This document shows positions 27,878-38,622 of a stretch of DNA of 40,440 nucleotides, piece after piece (positions within the stretch are counted from its first letter, which is position 1; each line of letters starts with the position of its first letter). The stretch lies in NCBI GenBank assembly GCA_032718475.1, contig JAUCBJ010007237.1:1-40440 (forward strand). Reading direction: 5' to 3'. The DNA is from Nemertoderma westbladi. Taxonomy: Eukaryota; Xenacoelomorpha; Nemertodermatida; Nemertodermatidae. The notes beneath the pieces are model-generated. The model made no database searches. It saw nothing but the letters and a program-made list of their open reading frames with translations, and had not been told where the DNA came from. Both the position numbers and the translations under genes were made by a program.

Positions 27878-30800
27878 CTCTGCTAGCTTAAATACACTTG
27901 TTCCACTCTCCACTAACTCTTCACTCTGTTAGCTTAAACACACTTGTTCCACTCTCCACTAATTCTTCACTCTGATAGCTTAAATACACTTGTTCCACTC
28001 TCCACTAACTCTTCACTCTGCTAGCTTAAACACACTTGTTCCACTCTCCACTAATTCTTCACTCTGCTAGCTTAAATACACTTGTTCCACTCTCCACTAA
28101 TTCTTCACTCTGCTAGCTTAAATACACTTGTTCCACTCTCCACTAACTCTTCACTCTGCTAGCTTAAATACACTTGTTCCACTCTCCACTAATTCTTCAC
28201 TCTGCTAGCTTAAACACACTTGTTCCACTCTCCACTAATTCTTCACTCTGTTAGCTTAAATACACTTGTTCCACTCTCCACTAACTCTTCACTCTGCTAG
28301 CTTAAACACACTTGTTCCACTCTCCACTAATTCTTCACTCTGCTAGCTTAAATACACTTGTTCCACTCTCACTAACTCTTCACTCTGCTAGCTTAAATAC
28401 ACTTGTTCCACTCTCCACTAACTCTTCACTCTGTTAGCTTAAATACACTTGTTCCACTCTCCACTAACTCTTCACTCTGCTAGCTTAAACACACTTGTTC
28501 CACTCTCCACTAATTCTTCACTCTGCTAGCTTAAATACACTTGTTCCACTCTCCACTAACTCTTCACTCTGCTAGCTTAAACACACTTGTTCCACTCTCC
28601 ACTAATTCTTCACTCTGCTAGCTTAAATACACTTGTTCCACTCTCCATTAACTCTTCACTCAGCTAGCTTAAATACACTTGTTCCACTCTCCACTAACTC
28701 TTCACTCTGCTAGCTTAAACACACTTGTTCCACTCTCCACTAATTCTTCACTCTGCTAGCTTAAATACACTTGTTCCACTCTCCACTAACTCTTCACTCT
28801 GCTAGCTTAAATACACTTGTTCCACTCTCCACTAACTCTTCACTCTGTTAGCTTAAACACACTTGTTCCACTCTCCACTAATTCTTCACTCTGCTAGCTT
28901 AAATACACTTGTTCCACTCTCACTAACTCTTCACTCTGCTAGCTTAAATACACTTGTTCCACTCTCCACTAACTCTTCACTCTGTTAGCTTAAACACACT
29001 TGTTCCACTCTCCACTAACTCTTCACTCTGCTAGCTTAAACACACTTGTTCCACTCTCCACTAATTCTTCCGTCTGCTAGCTTAAATACACTTGTTCCAC
29101 TCTCCACTAACTCTTCACTCTGCTAGCTTAAACACACTTGTTCCACTCTCCACTAATTCTTCACTCTGCTAGCTTAAATACACTTGTTCCACTCTCCACT
29201 AACTCTTCACTCTGCTAGCTTAAATACACTTGTTCCACTCTCCACTAACTCTTCACTCTGTTAGATTAAATACACTTGTTCCACTCTCCATTAACTCTTC
29301 ACTCTGCTAGCTTAAACACACTTGTTCCACTCTCCACTAATTCTTCACTCTGCTAGCTTAAACACACTTGTTCCACTCTCCACTAACTCTTCACTCTGCT
29401 AGCTTAAATACACTTGTTCCACTCTCCACTAACTCTTCACTCTGCTAGCTTAAATACACTTGTTCCACTCTCCACTAACTCTTCACTCTGCTAGCTTAAA
29501 TACACTTGTTCCACTCTCCACTAACTCTTCACTCTGCTAGCTTAAATACACTTGTTCCACTCTCCACTAACTCTTCACTCTGCTAGCTTAAATACACTTG
29601 TTCCACTCTCCACTAACTCTTCACTCTGCTAGCTTAAACACACTTGTTCCACTCTCCACTAATTCTTCACTCTGCTAGCTTAAATACACTTGTTCCACTC
29701 TCCACTAACTCTTCACTCTGCTAGCTTAAATACACTTGTTCCACTCTCCACTAACTCTTCACTCTGCTAGCTTAAACACACTTGTTCCACTCTCCACTAA
29801 TTCTTCACTCTGCTAGCTTAAATACACTTGTTCCACTCTCCACTAACTCTTCACTCTGCTAGCTTAAACACACTTGTTCCACTGTCCACGAATTCTTCAC
29901 TCTGCTAGCTTAAATACACTTGTTCCACTCTCCACTAACTCTTCACTCTGCTAGCTTAAACACACTTGTTCCACTCTCCACTAACTCTTCACTCTGTTAG
30001 CTTAAACACACTTGTTCCACTCTCCACTAATTCTTCACTCTGCTAGCTTAAATACACTTGTTCCACTCTCCACTAACTCTTCACTCTGCTAGCTTAAATA
30101 CACTTGTTCCACTCTCCACTAATTCTTCACTCTGATAGCTTAAATACACTTGTTCCACTCTCCACTAACTCTTCACTCTGCTAGCTTAAACACACTTGTT
30201 CCACTCTCCACTAATTCTTCACTCTGCTAGCTTAAATACACTTGTTCCACTCTCCACTAATTCTTCACTCTGCTAGCTTAAATACACTTGTTCCACTCTC
30301 CACTAACTCTTCACTCTGCTAGCTTAAATACACTTGTTCCACTCTCCACTAACTCTTCACTCTGCTAGCTTAAATACACTTGTTCCACTCTCCACTAACT
30401 CTTCACTCTGTTAGCTTAAATACACTTGTTCCACTCTCCACTAACTCTTCACTCTGCTAGTTTAAATACACTTGTTCCACTCTCCACTAACTCTTCACTC
30501 TGCTAGCTTAAATACACTTGTTCCACTCTCCACTAACTCTTCACTCTGCTAGCTTAAATACACTTGTTCCACTCTCCACTAACTCTTCACTCTGTTAGCT
30601 TAAATACACTTGTTCCACTCTCCACTAACTCTTCACTCTGCTAGTTTAAATACACTTGTTCCACTCTCCACTAACTCTTCACTCTGTTAGCTTAAATACA
30701 CTTGTTCCACTCTCCACTAACTCTTCACTCTGTTAGCTTAAATACACTTGTTCCACTCTCCACTAACTCTTCACTCTGTTAGATTAAATACACTTGTTCC

Positions 30801-33257
30801 ACTTTCCACTAACTCTTCACTCTGTTAGCTTAAATACACTTGTTCCACTCTCCACTAACTCTTCACTCTGTTAGCTTAAATACACTTGTTCCACTCTCCA
30901 CTAATTCTTCACTCTGATAGCTTAAATACACTTGTTCCACTCTCCACTAACTCTTCACTCTGCTAGCTTAAACACACTTGTTCCACTCTCCACTAATTCT
31001 TCACTCTGCTAGCTTAAACACACTTGTTCCACTCTCCACTAACTCTTCACTCTGCTAGCTTAAATACACTTGTTCCACTCTCCACTAATTCTTCACTCTG
31101 ATAGCTTAAATACACTTGTTCCACTCTCCACTAACTCTTCACTCTGCTAGCTTAAACACACTTGTTCCACTCTCCACTAATTCTTCACTCTGCTAGCTTA
31201 AATACACTTGTTCCACTCTCCACTAATTCTTCACTCTGCTAGCTTAAATACACTTGTTCCACTCTCCACTAACTCTTCACTCTGCTAGCTTAAATACACT
31301 TGTTCCACTCTCCACTAACTCTTCACTCTGCTAGCTTAAATACACTTGTTCCACTCTCCACTAACTCTTCACTCTGTTAGCTTAAATACACTTGTTCCAC
31401 TCTCCACTAACTCTTTACTCTGCTAGTTTAAATACACTTGTTCCACTCTCCACTAACTCTTCACTCTGTTAGCTTAAATACACTTGTTCCACTCTCCACT
31501 AACTCTTCACTCTGTTAGATTAAATACACTTGTTCCACTCTCCACTAACTCTTCACTCTGTTAGCTTAAATACACTTGTTCCACTCTCCACTAACTCTTC
31601 ACTCTGTTAGCTTAAACACACTTGTTCCACTCTCCACTAACTCTTCACTCTGCTAGCTTAAATACACTTGTTCCACTCTCCACTAATTCTTCACTCTGCT
31701 AGCTTAAACACACTTGTTCCACTCTCCACTAATTCTTCACTCTGTTAGCTTAAATACACTTGTTCCACTCTCCACTAACTCTTCACTCTGCTAGCTTAAA
31801 TACACTTGTTCCACTCTCCACTAATTCTTCACTCTGCTAGCTTAAATACACTTGTTCCACTCTCCACTAATTCTTCACTCTGCTAGCTTAAACACACTTG
31901 TTCCACTCTCCACTAATTCTTCACTCTGCTAGCTTAAATACACTTGTTCCACTCTCCACTAATTCTTCACTCTGCTAGCTTAAATACACTTGTTCCACTC
32001 TCCACTAATTCTTCACTCTGATAGCTTAAACACACTTGTTCCACTCTCCACTAATTCTTCACTCTGATAGCTTAAACACACTTGTTCCACTCTCCACTAA
32101 TTCTTCACTCTGCTAGCTTAAACACACTTGTTCCACTCTCCACTAATTCTTCACTCTGCTAGCTTAAATACACTTGTTCCACTCTCCACTAACTCTTCAC
32201 TCTGTTAGCTTAAATACACTTGTTCCACTCTCCACTAATTCTTCACTCTGATAGCTTAAATACACTTGTTCCACTCTCCACTAACTCTTCACTCTGCTAG
32301 CTTAAATACACTTGTTCCACTCTCCACTAATTCTTCACTCTGATAGCTTAAATACACTTGTTCCACTCTCCACTAACTCTTCACTCTGCTAGCTTAAACA
32401 CACTTGTTCCACTCTCCACTAACTCTTCACTCTGTTAGCTTAAATACACTTGTTCCACTCTCCACTAATTCTTCACTCTGATAGCTTAAATACACTTGTT
32501 CCACTCTCCACTAACTCTTCATTCTGCTAGCTTAAACACACTTGTTCCACTCTCCACTAATTTTTCACTCTGCTAGCTTAAACACACTTGTTCCACTCTC
32601 CACTAACTCTTCACTCTGCTAGCTTAAATACACTTGTTCCACTCTCCACTAATTCTTCACTCTGATAGCTTAAATACACTTGTTCCACTCTCCACTAACT
32701 CTTCACTCTGCTAGCTTAAACACACTTGTTCCACTCTCCACTAATTCTTCACTCTGCTAGCTTAAATACTCTTGTTCCACTCTCCACTAATTCTTCACTC
32801 TGCTAGCTTAAATACACTTGTTCCACTCTCCACTAACTCTTCACTCTGCTAGCTTAAATACACTTGTTCCACTCTCCACTAACTCTTCACTCTGCTAGCT
32901 TAAATACACTTGTTCCACTCTCCACTAACTCTTCACTCTGTTAGCTTAAATACACTTGTTCCACTCTCCACTAACTCTTCACTCTGTTAGCTTAAATACA
33001 CTTGTTCCACTCTCCACTAACTCTTCACTCTGTTAGATTAAATACACTTGTTCCACTCTCCACTAACTCTTCACTCTGTTAGCTTAAATACACTTGTTCC
33101 ACTCTCCACTAACTCTTCACTCTGTTAGCTTAAATACACTTGTTCCACTCTCCACTAACTCTTCACTCTGTTAGATTAAATACACTTGTTCCACTCTCCA
33201 CTAACTCTTCACTCTGTTAGCTTAAATACACTTGTTCCACTCTCCACTAACTCTTCA
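27878..33257. repeat. 46-bp satellite, 117 units, derived from coding sequence
   Basis: The unit on the + strand starts CTCTGCTAGCTTAAATACAC and ends CCACTAACTCTTCA, 46 bp. The length, 5380 bp, equals 117 units less two 1-bp deletions, which are visible at about 28369 and 28920 (CTCTCACTAA for CTCTCCACTAA). Variants recur at a few positions (AAACAC/AAATAC, AATTC/AACTC, and C/T/A in the (C/T/A)TAGC motif), and the first unit at the left end has the variant set of the flanking coding sequence. No frame stays open across the array, since 46 is not divisible by three. Confidence 0.97.
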
Positions 33258-33353
33258 ATATGATTAACAAGATCATTGAATGCTCTAGATCGTGCTATTA
33301 TTGATTCCTCGACAATTATTGATTTGCCAATTGATTGAAAATCAAAAGGGTTG
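33258..33353 (-). pseudogene. Upstream half of the satellite-split coding fragment
   Basis: The minus strand reads FRNPFDFQSIGKSIIVEESI, then IARSRAFNDLVNHI, and meets the first satellite unit, whose translation continues EELVESGTSVFKLAE. A stop precedes it upstream (TGA near 33361), so no start is visible. It belongs with 27716-27877. Confidence 0.55.
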
Positions 33354-33370
33354 CGAAATACTCAAACTAA

Positions 33371-33592
33371 ACTACTCAACTCAAAGCGATTAAAAGAAAG
33401 TTAAGGCTAAAAATTAGAAAATTTTTTGAGGCAAGAGCATGGTGCAAGGAGTGCAAAGCTTATCAAGAGAAATTCTCTGAAAAACTTATCGAATACTTGT
33501 GGAGACGTCAGATACGTAAGGGAAAATTGAATGTATTCAATGAATTATTAAAGGCCTTCAAATGCAAAAAAAAACTTTTTTTTATTTACTAG
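33371..33592 (+). other. Open 73-codon stretch, no ATG, unknown
   Basis: From just after TAA at 33368 to TAG near 33590 one frame stays open in AT-rich DNA. It encodes a lysine- and aromatic-rich peptide including RKFFEARAWCKECKAYQEKF and LIEYLWRRQIRKGKLNVFNE. There is no start codon, no clear splice site and no family I recognise. It could be an exon remnant or chance. Confidence 0.25.
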
Positions 33593-34774
33593 CTATTTTA
33601 TATTAAAGAAAAAAACTAGTTATATGTTCTAGAACATAATATTTTTTATTTTATTTATGTTCTAGAATAGTATATATTACTTTTCTATTGTTCTAGAACT
33701 CTTCATCGTTGCCTTAGTAACAATGATATATGTTTTAAAAATGTAGTTCTATACGGAACTCTAGCCACAAATTGTGCTGTGCATTTAGCGTGGAATAGTC
33801 ATGTAAGACACCAGAGTCACCTTCAGAAAAGATAGAAGCTTTATTATTATGTAACTGCGTTCTTTTCTGATAGTTTATATTAATCATAATTTGCCATTAT
33901 TTGAACATCGTGTGGCGGTACAGTTTTCTGAATCTAAATTCGGCAAAGTGCCCCTGGATAGAATAATAACCCATCAAATTAATAGGCTTGTTTACCAACC
34001 AACCTCAACTATAAATAACGTAACATTAAAAAGATCAATTTTAAACACTTTTAATACTCCTTTCTATTACTGTACTAGCTACTGTAATAAAAATTCACTT
34101 GTTTTATAAAAACACAAGCTACCGGTACCATAACTTATAATGTTAACTAAAAAAATATTTTTTTTTATTTTCAACAAATTCTATCTTGTAAAAAAACACT
34201 AGCTGCTATTAAAAAAATATCTACTAAAGTTCTACATTAGAACATTCATCATTATAAAAAAAACTCAAAAATACAAAAAATTTATGGTTAAGAAAATTGG
34301 TGTCGATGTTTACAAACCACAAACCAAAACAAAAGTTACATAATGTGAATTTCGAGGGAATAAGCAATAGCCTACTCACTAGTACCATGATGTACTATGT
34401 TCTGTATAATAATTATATAAATTCTAGAATCCCAAAATGACTGTATATTATTACACTCGGGATGATTGACTTTTTTCCTACACGAATAACATACAACAAT
34501 AGCTACCGGTAGTATTGGTATTATACTTATATATGTTTGTTTTCATTATTATATGGGAAACATTCTAGAAAGATTTAAGATATTGCCTTGTTATTGTATT
34601 GTTCCTCTGGCCTCCTTTCAGTGCATGACGATGTTCTAAAACCGTAATACATCTGCGCCTGCCGTTTCTCAACGAAATTCAGATATTGTTACATATTTGG
34701 ATGCCTTGTAACGAAAATTTATAATGATATGAAAATATTACGACTATTGTGAGAAATGGCAATTTATACGGATG
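33593..34774. other. AT-rich intergenic sequence, no gene recognised
   Basis: It holds several TGTTCTAGAA(C/T) motifs in both orientations (33630-33700). The 72-codon ORF at 33891-34109 has no recognisable domain. Confidence 0.6.
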
Positions 34775-34985
34775 GTGCGATTTCGCAAAAGACACTTTTT
34801 TAAAACGCTTATTACAAAAATTTGAAGGCGAAATCGAAAATTCCGGCTTCATGGTAACAACCACGGTGAGTTGAACTAGTTGTGTTTCAAATTTCAAGCA
34901 ATATGATAAAGAATTGTAGAAAAAAAAAAAATTTTTTTGGGGGGGGGGGGGGGGAAATGACACTATATTACGGGTCATGGTGTAA
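34775..34985 (-). repeat. Half copy of the poly-C foldback family
   Basis: Its reverse complement aligns with 5607-5800: CCATGACCCG, the poly-C run (poly-G here, about 34937-34953), TTCTACAA..CTTTATCATATTGC, AACACAACT.GTTC.ACTCACCG, ATGAAGCCGGAATTTTCGAT and the GCGTTTTAAAAAAGTGTCTT block. The mirrored second arm seen at 5816-5889 is absent here. Confidence 0.88.
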
Positions 34986-35231
34986 ATAATAAAATGCCCC
35001 AGATAGTATTTATTACAGCACAAAGTTGACTGATTGAAGAACAATAATCCCCATTTATCTCTATAGGTAAATAATGAAAATTTTATTTACCGCTAGCCCA
35101 TTGACTGAGCAGTAAATATTGTAAATTTAAACAATAAAAAATGTTACTATCCCATTAAATCATCTAGCTATCAATAACTCTTCTAGCTACCTGAAATTAT
35201 TAGATTGAACTAAGATAAGTTAGGCCTACTA

Positions 35232-35326
35232 TACGGTGGCTGAAAGCGGCCAAAATAATTCACTACTTTTTTAATTTTTAATTTGATCAACATTTTTTTC
35301 TTGAATTTCAACCCGGGTTGAAATTG
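35232..35326. repeat. Left terminal inverted repeat
   Basis: Begins TACGGTGGCTGAAAGCGGCC and ends in the perfect 20-bp palindrome ATTTCAACCCGGGTTGAAAT. Confidence 0.9.
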
Positions 35327-35345
35327 AAAATGTTTATAGTTTCAT

Positions 35346-35620
35346 TCAATCATCGGTGAATGTAGTCGCTATCTCCAATGCGCTAATCATATTGCGTTTA
35401 AACTCGTCGTAGGACCCAACAATCGGTAGATTTAAAATGAGACCACAAGTGTTTGATCTTGGTAGACCAATGTAATATTGGTTATCGTCCTCGGGATGGA
35501 GGAATACAACTGAAGGATCCCGGTTAAATCCAAGTGCGGGAACAGCATCGATACCAGTCACAAATATAAGAAGGTCTTTCAGCCCGACTACTCGCCCGGA
35601 TGCGTATCCTGTAACCCCGT
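35346..35620 (-). CDS. HECT-domain fragment, exon 3 (C-lobe with catalytic Cys)
   Basis: The acceptor ATTACAG precedes 35620; the exon ends at TGA (35346-35348). It encodes GRVVGLKDLLIFVTGIDAVP, ALGFNRDPS, then LPRSNTCGLILNLPIVGSYD, EFKRNMISALE. TC in SNTC is the expected ubiquitin-accepting catalytic cysteine, and the (F/Y)DEFKRNM block is typical of the HECT C-lobe of G2E3-like proteins, which are abundant in fish and invertebrate genomes. The exon joins exon 2 in phase (the split codon gives Asp). Confidence 0.85.
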
Positions 35621-35713
35621 CTGTAATAAAAATGCAATAATTTAAAAATTAAAAATATATAAAAATTTAATTAAATCAATTTAAACTGCAGGACGATTAA
35701 ACGGATACGGGAG

Positions 35714-35824
35714 GGTGTAAACGCTACGCCGATTGCCGGCAACTAACACCCAGCAACATTTATAACTGTTGTCGGCTGTAAGTTGGCCGCTGTAGGCTGT
35801 CGGCGTATAGTTTACGTTTACACC
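35714..35824. mobile_element. Small MITE in an intron of the HECT gene
   Basis: Perfect 10-bp terminal inverted repeats, GGTGTAAACG and CGTTTACACC, with further complementarity (CTACGCCGA against TCGGCGTATAG). It is GC-rich against its AT-rich surroundings. The short minus ORF at 35681-35887 merely crosses it. Confidence 0.75.
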
Positions 35825-36097
35825 AAAACAAATACGAGGCGACCTAGGCTTATTGGGACAATAATGCAACACATAATTATTAAACAACAGTTAAACAAAT
35901 TTCAAAGAAAAATAAACAGATTAATCAATAATCAATACATTCATTTTAATAATCAAGAAATATATGAATTAAGGAGAAAGAAACATATTAATTATTAAGC
36001 AAGTAATCGATTTATAAATTAATTAACAGTTTATCAATTATTTGATTGGTGGTGATTTTCATTTTTTATTCAATTTTGAATAAAAAATTTAAAATAC

Positions 36098-36330
36098 CTC
36101 CCAAATCCTGCAACAGATCCAGCCAATATGCTGCAACACGTTTCTCCTTTCTCTTCCGAATACTATTGTTGTTCTCTGTCCATTGTATTATAAACAAATC
36201 TTGTACAGCTTCGGAGGTAAGTACACATTCGTTATGCACAAAGAATTCCCGCCAACCATCGGGATTTCTTAGAATTTCGTTAATTAATCCAACTTCTTTT
36301 AGACCATCCTGGAATCTAAAGTGCACTTGA
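36098..36330 (-). CDS. HECT-domain fragment, exon 2
   Basis: Acceptor AACAG before 36330 and donor GTATTT after 36098. It encodes FQDGLKEVGLINEILRNPDG, WREFFV, LTSEAVQDLF and RVAAYWLDLLQD, which match the GLK..G...I..NP..F..LF...LT...L..LF spacing of G2E3-like HECT N-lobes. Phases agree with exons 1 and 3. No stop or frameshift interrupts it. Confidence 0.82.
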
Positions 36331-36424
36331 CTGTTTAGTTTAAAATTAATTGTAAAAAGTTCCTGAAATTAATATTGACTAATTGAGCGATTATGATAAT
36401 TAACTATACTAATAATTAACTTAC

Positions 36425-36606
36425 TGTTCAATGGCACGACGATTTCTATCCATCACAATGAATTTAGCCAAAGCTCCAACAAGATCTATTTTCGTTTGGT
36501 CGCTGAAGCCATGGATAGTTATATTGAAACAACCACTCATAGATATCAGATCAGTAGCCTCGTCTATTGCAGTGTTGAATTCTCCGGATATTAATTTATA
36601 TTATAT
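36425..36606 (-). CDS. HECT-domain fragment, exon 1 (5' truncated)
   Basis: The reading frame runs SGEFNTAIDEATDLISMSGC, FNITIHGF, DLVGALAKFIVMDRNRRAIE and ends at a perfect donor GTAAGT (36424 downward). Upstream the frame reaches a TAA inside the AT-rich edge of the TIR, with no Met before the internal ISMSG. HECT domains are about 350 residues and this gene supplies about 225, so the first part of the N-lobe is missing, as if the TIR was joined to the middle of a gene. Confidence 0.78.
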
Positions 36607-36608
36607 TA

Positions 36609-36745
36609 ATTTCAACCCGGGTTGATATTAATTTCAACCCGGGTTGAAATTAATTTCAACCCGGGTTGAAATTCAAGAAAAAAATGTTGATCAAAATAAA
36701 AATCAAAAAAGTAGTGAATTATATTGGCCGCTTTCAGCCACCGTA
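36609..36745. repeat. Right terminal inverted repeat with triplicated palindrome
   Basis: The TIR proper is 36651-36745. Inward of it the palindromic AATTTCAACCCGGGTTGA motif is repeated, giving three CCCGGG-centred copies (36609-36673) against one at the left end. Confidence 0.9.
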
Positions 36746-36751
36746 CTACTA

Positions 36752-38378
36752 GGTACTGGTAGTATTTAACTTCAAAAATTATAAAAAAAACCATAGTAAG
36801 AAAAATTGGTCAGGGGTGTCGACATGGCGAACTACAGTAGTACATCATCTCAACGATTTAGTGGGTGAGACACTATCAAAACATGATTTTTGGAATTTCG
36901 ATTTTAAAATTTTTAAGAAGTAGAGAAATTATACTTTTAATTCAAACTGAGTGTTTGAAGGAAATAGCGTTTTATCGAAGTTGTACTTAAGATAAATTGA
37001 AATTTCACATTCTATTATCATGGTAACGTTTTTGTGAACAAATTCAAATATAAAATATTTGATAGAGTTGTTAACTTTACTCAACTACCTCATATGAAGA
37101 TTTTTATCGTCTTGGATTTTAAAGAAGCTCAAATTTTTAAGTTAGTCTTGGTAACATCATGATACAAATACCAGAGACACCATTTAACAAATTTCTATGA
37201 ATATTACCCATCATGGAAATCAACCAAAGTAGCATTTGAAAGGTTTTTCAAATAATACCATGAAAAATGAAAAATTAGAAAAGTCAGCCCATTAAACAAA
37301 GTTTCACCTCAACAACTTTAAATCTCACCAAGCTACAGTATTAGACCCCATTCCCCCAACAGTGTCACCTACAACTACGGTAGGAGGAGTAGGCTTAGTC
37401 TGTGACGCGCCCCCACGCCCCATTGGAGGGTCAATAATCAGATTGCTCTATCATCTAGCCCATTATACTGTAATAAAAGCAAACATTATTACTCCATTTC
37501 CCTTTATAATGTATACCCCTTCTCTGATAACATTCACGACCTCCAGTGTAGATTTATGGCGGTTATTATCTTATTGTTTACATTACATTTAACATAGTTC
37601 ATGGCCTACTTAAATAATTAAGTAGGCCATCATGATTAGTTATTGAAATGCAGCTGTGTACAGTGAATAATTTCTTAATAAAAGTTTTAGTAGTGTAAAA
37701 TAATAGTAAAGTTATAGAGTACCTTGCGATATTATTGTATTTTTATTGTTATTATATTATTATTATATTATTAGTCAGTCAGCCCAGAGGGGGATTTATT
37801 TAAATTCAGCCCAGTTATTATTGAGAACAATTAGCCATAAACCATTTACGGTAGTTTCAGAAAACTCACGTATTCCAAACAAAAAGCTTTTAGTTTGAAA
37901 CAAGTGATAAGATACATATTATATTACTGAACTTATTAAATCATTATTGCAATATTACTTATACACTGAGACTGTTTACTTAGTAAACAGATAACCATGG
38001 TTTGCAGAATAAATAGCTCGAGAAACATCTGCGGGTTACAGTAAGGTTGACTTTGAACTATAAAACCTCTTTAACACATTAATTTATATATTACCTCTTT
38101 CTGTTTATTATTATAAACCTCTTTGATTTATTGTGCCCCAGCTTCTGTGCATGGCGTTGTTCTGTACTTCACAAAAGGCCTTACTTAGCTAGCTTTACAT
38201 GTTTTAGTCTCGTCTAGGCTAAATATATTGGTATTATTATGTATTTATCAATTTGTTGCCGTCTGATTGTTCTTATTGTCATCGGCAATGTTGCCACCGC
38301 GGTAAGTTGTTTACCAGTAGGCCTAGTCATGTTATACTGTAGTAGGTCATGCAGTGGGCTATATATATGCCATACGTA
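36752..38378. other. Intergenic sequence, no gene recognised
   Basis: AT-rich DNA with short ORFs lacking domains. The only clear structure is the perfect hairpin at 37601-37630. Confidence 0.6.
37601..37630. repeat. Perfect 13-bp stem hairpin
   Basis: ATGGCCTACTTAA and TTAAGTAGGCCAT flank a 4-base ATAA loop. Confidence 0.9.
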
Positions 38379-38460
38379 CGGTGGCTGAATGTGGCCAATT
38401 TAATTAATTTTTAAAATGGGAAATATAAAAAGAAATTAATGGAATATAATTCAACCAGAA
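38379..38460 (+). mobile_element. Single TIR end related to the HECT transposon
   Basis: TACGGTGGCTGAATGTGGCC matches the 35232 terminus at 18 of 20 positions and is followed by AT-rich sequence. No partner end is seen to the right within the window. Confidence 0.6.
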
Positions 38461-38548
38461 AATAAATTAATGAAATATAATTCAGTCAAGAATTGAAATT
38501 AATGGAATATAATTCAACCAGAAAATAAATTAATGAAATAAAATTCAA
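38436..38548 (+). repeat. Short tandem duplication (about 68-bp period)
   Basis: AAATTAATGGAATATAATTC, then AACCAGAAAATAAATTAATG, occurs twice, separated by a related ATAATTCAGTCAAGAATTG spacer. Confidence 0.75.
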
Positions 38549-38622
38549 ACATTTTGGAGTGAAATTTGAAATACTGGCACTGCGATGTGCAATAAATTGT
38601 CCAGTTATGTATGTAAGCAGGT

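Larger units (their letters stand above)
35232..36745 (-). mobile_element. TIR transposon carrying a HECT-domain gene
   Basis: Terminal inverted repeats of about 95 bp (35232-35326 and 36651-36745) start TACGGTGGCTGAAAGCGGCC and differ at only a few positions. CTACTA immediately flanks both ends (35226-35231 and 36746-36751), a 6-bp target-site duplication. The interior is filled by three exons of a HECT E3 ligase fragment on the minus strand and a small nested MITE. No transposase is recognised, so the element is probably mobilised in trans. The superfamily is not assigned. Confidence 0.88.

Noticed and set aside
27878-33257. CRISPR-like array of regularly spaced repeats
   Set aside because: There are no unique spacers; the 46-bp units are contiguous and the genome is eukaryotic.
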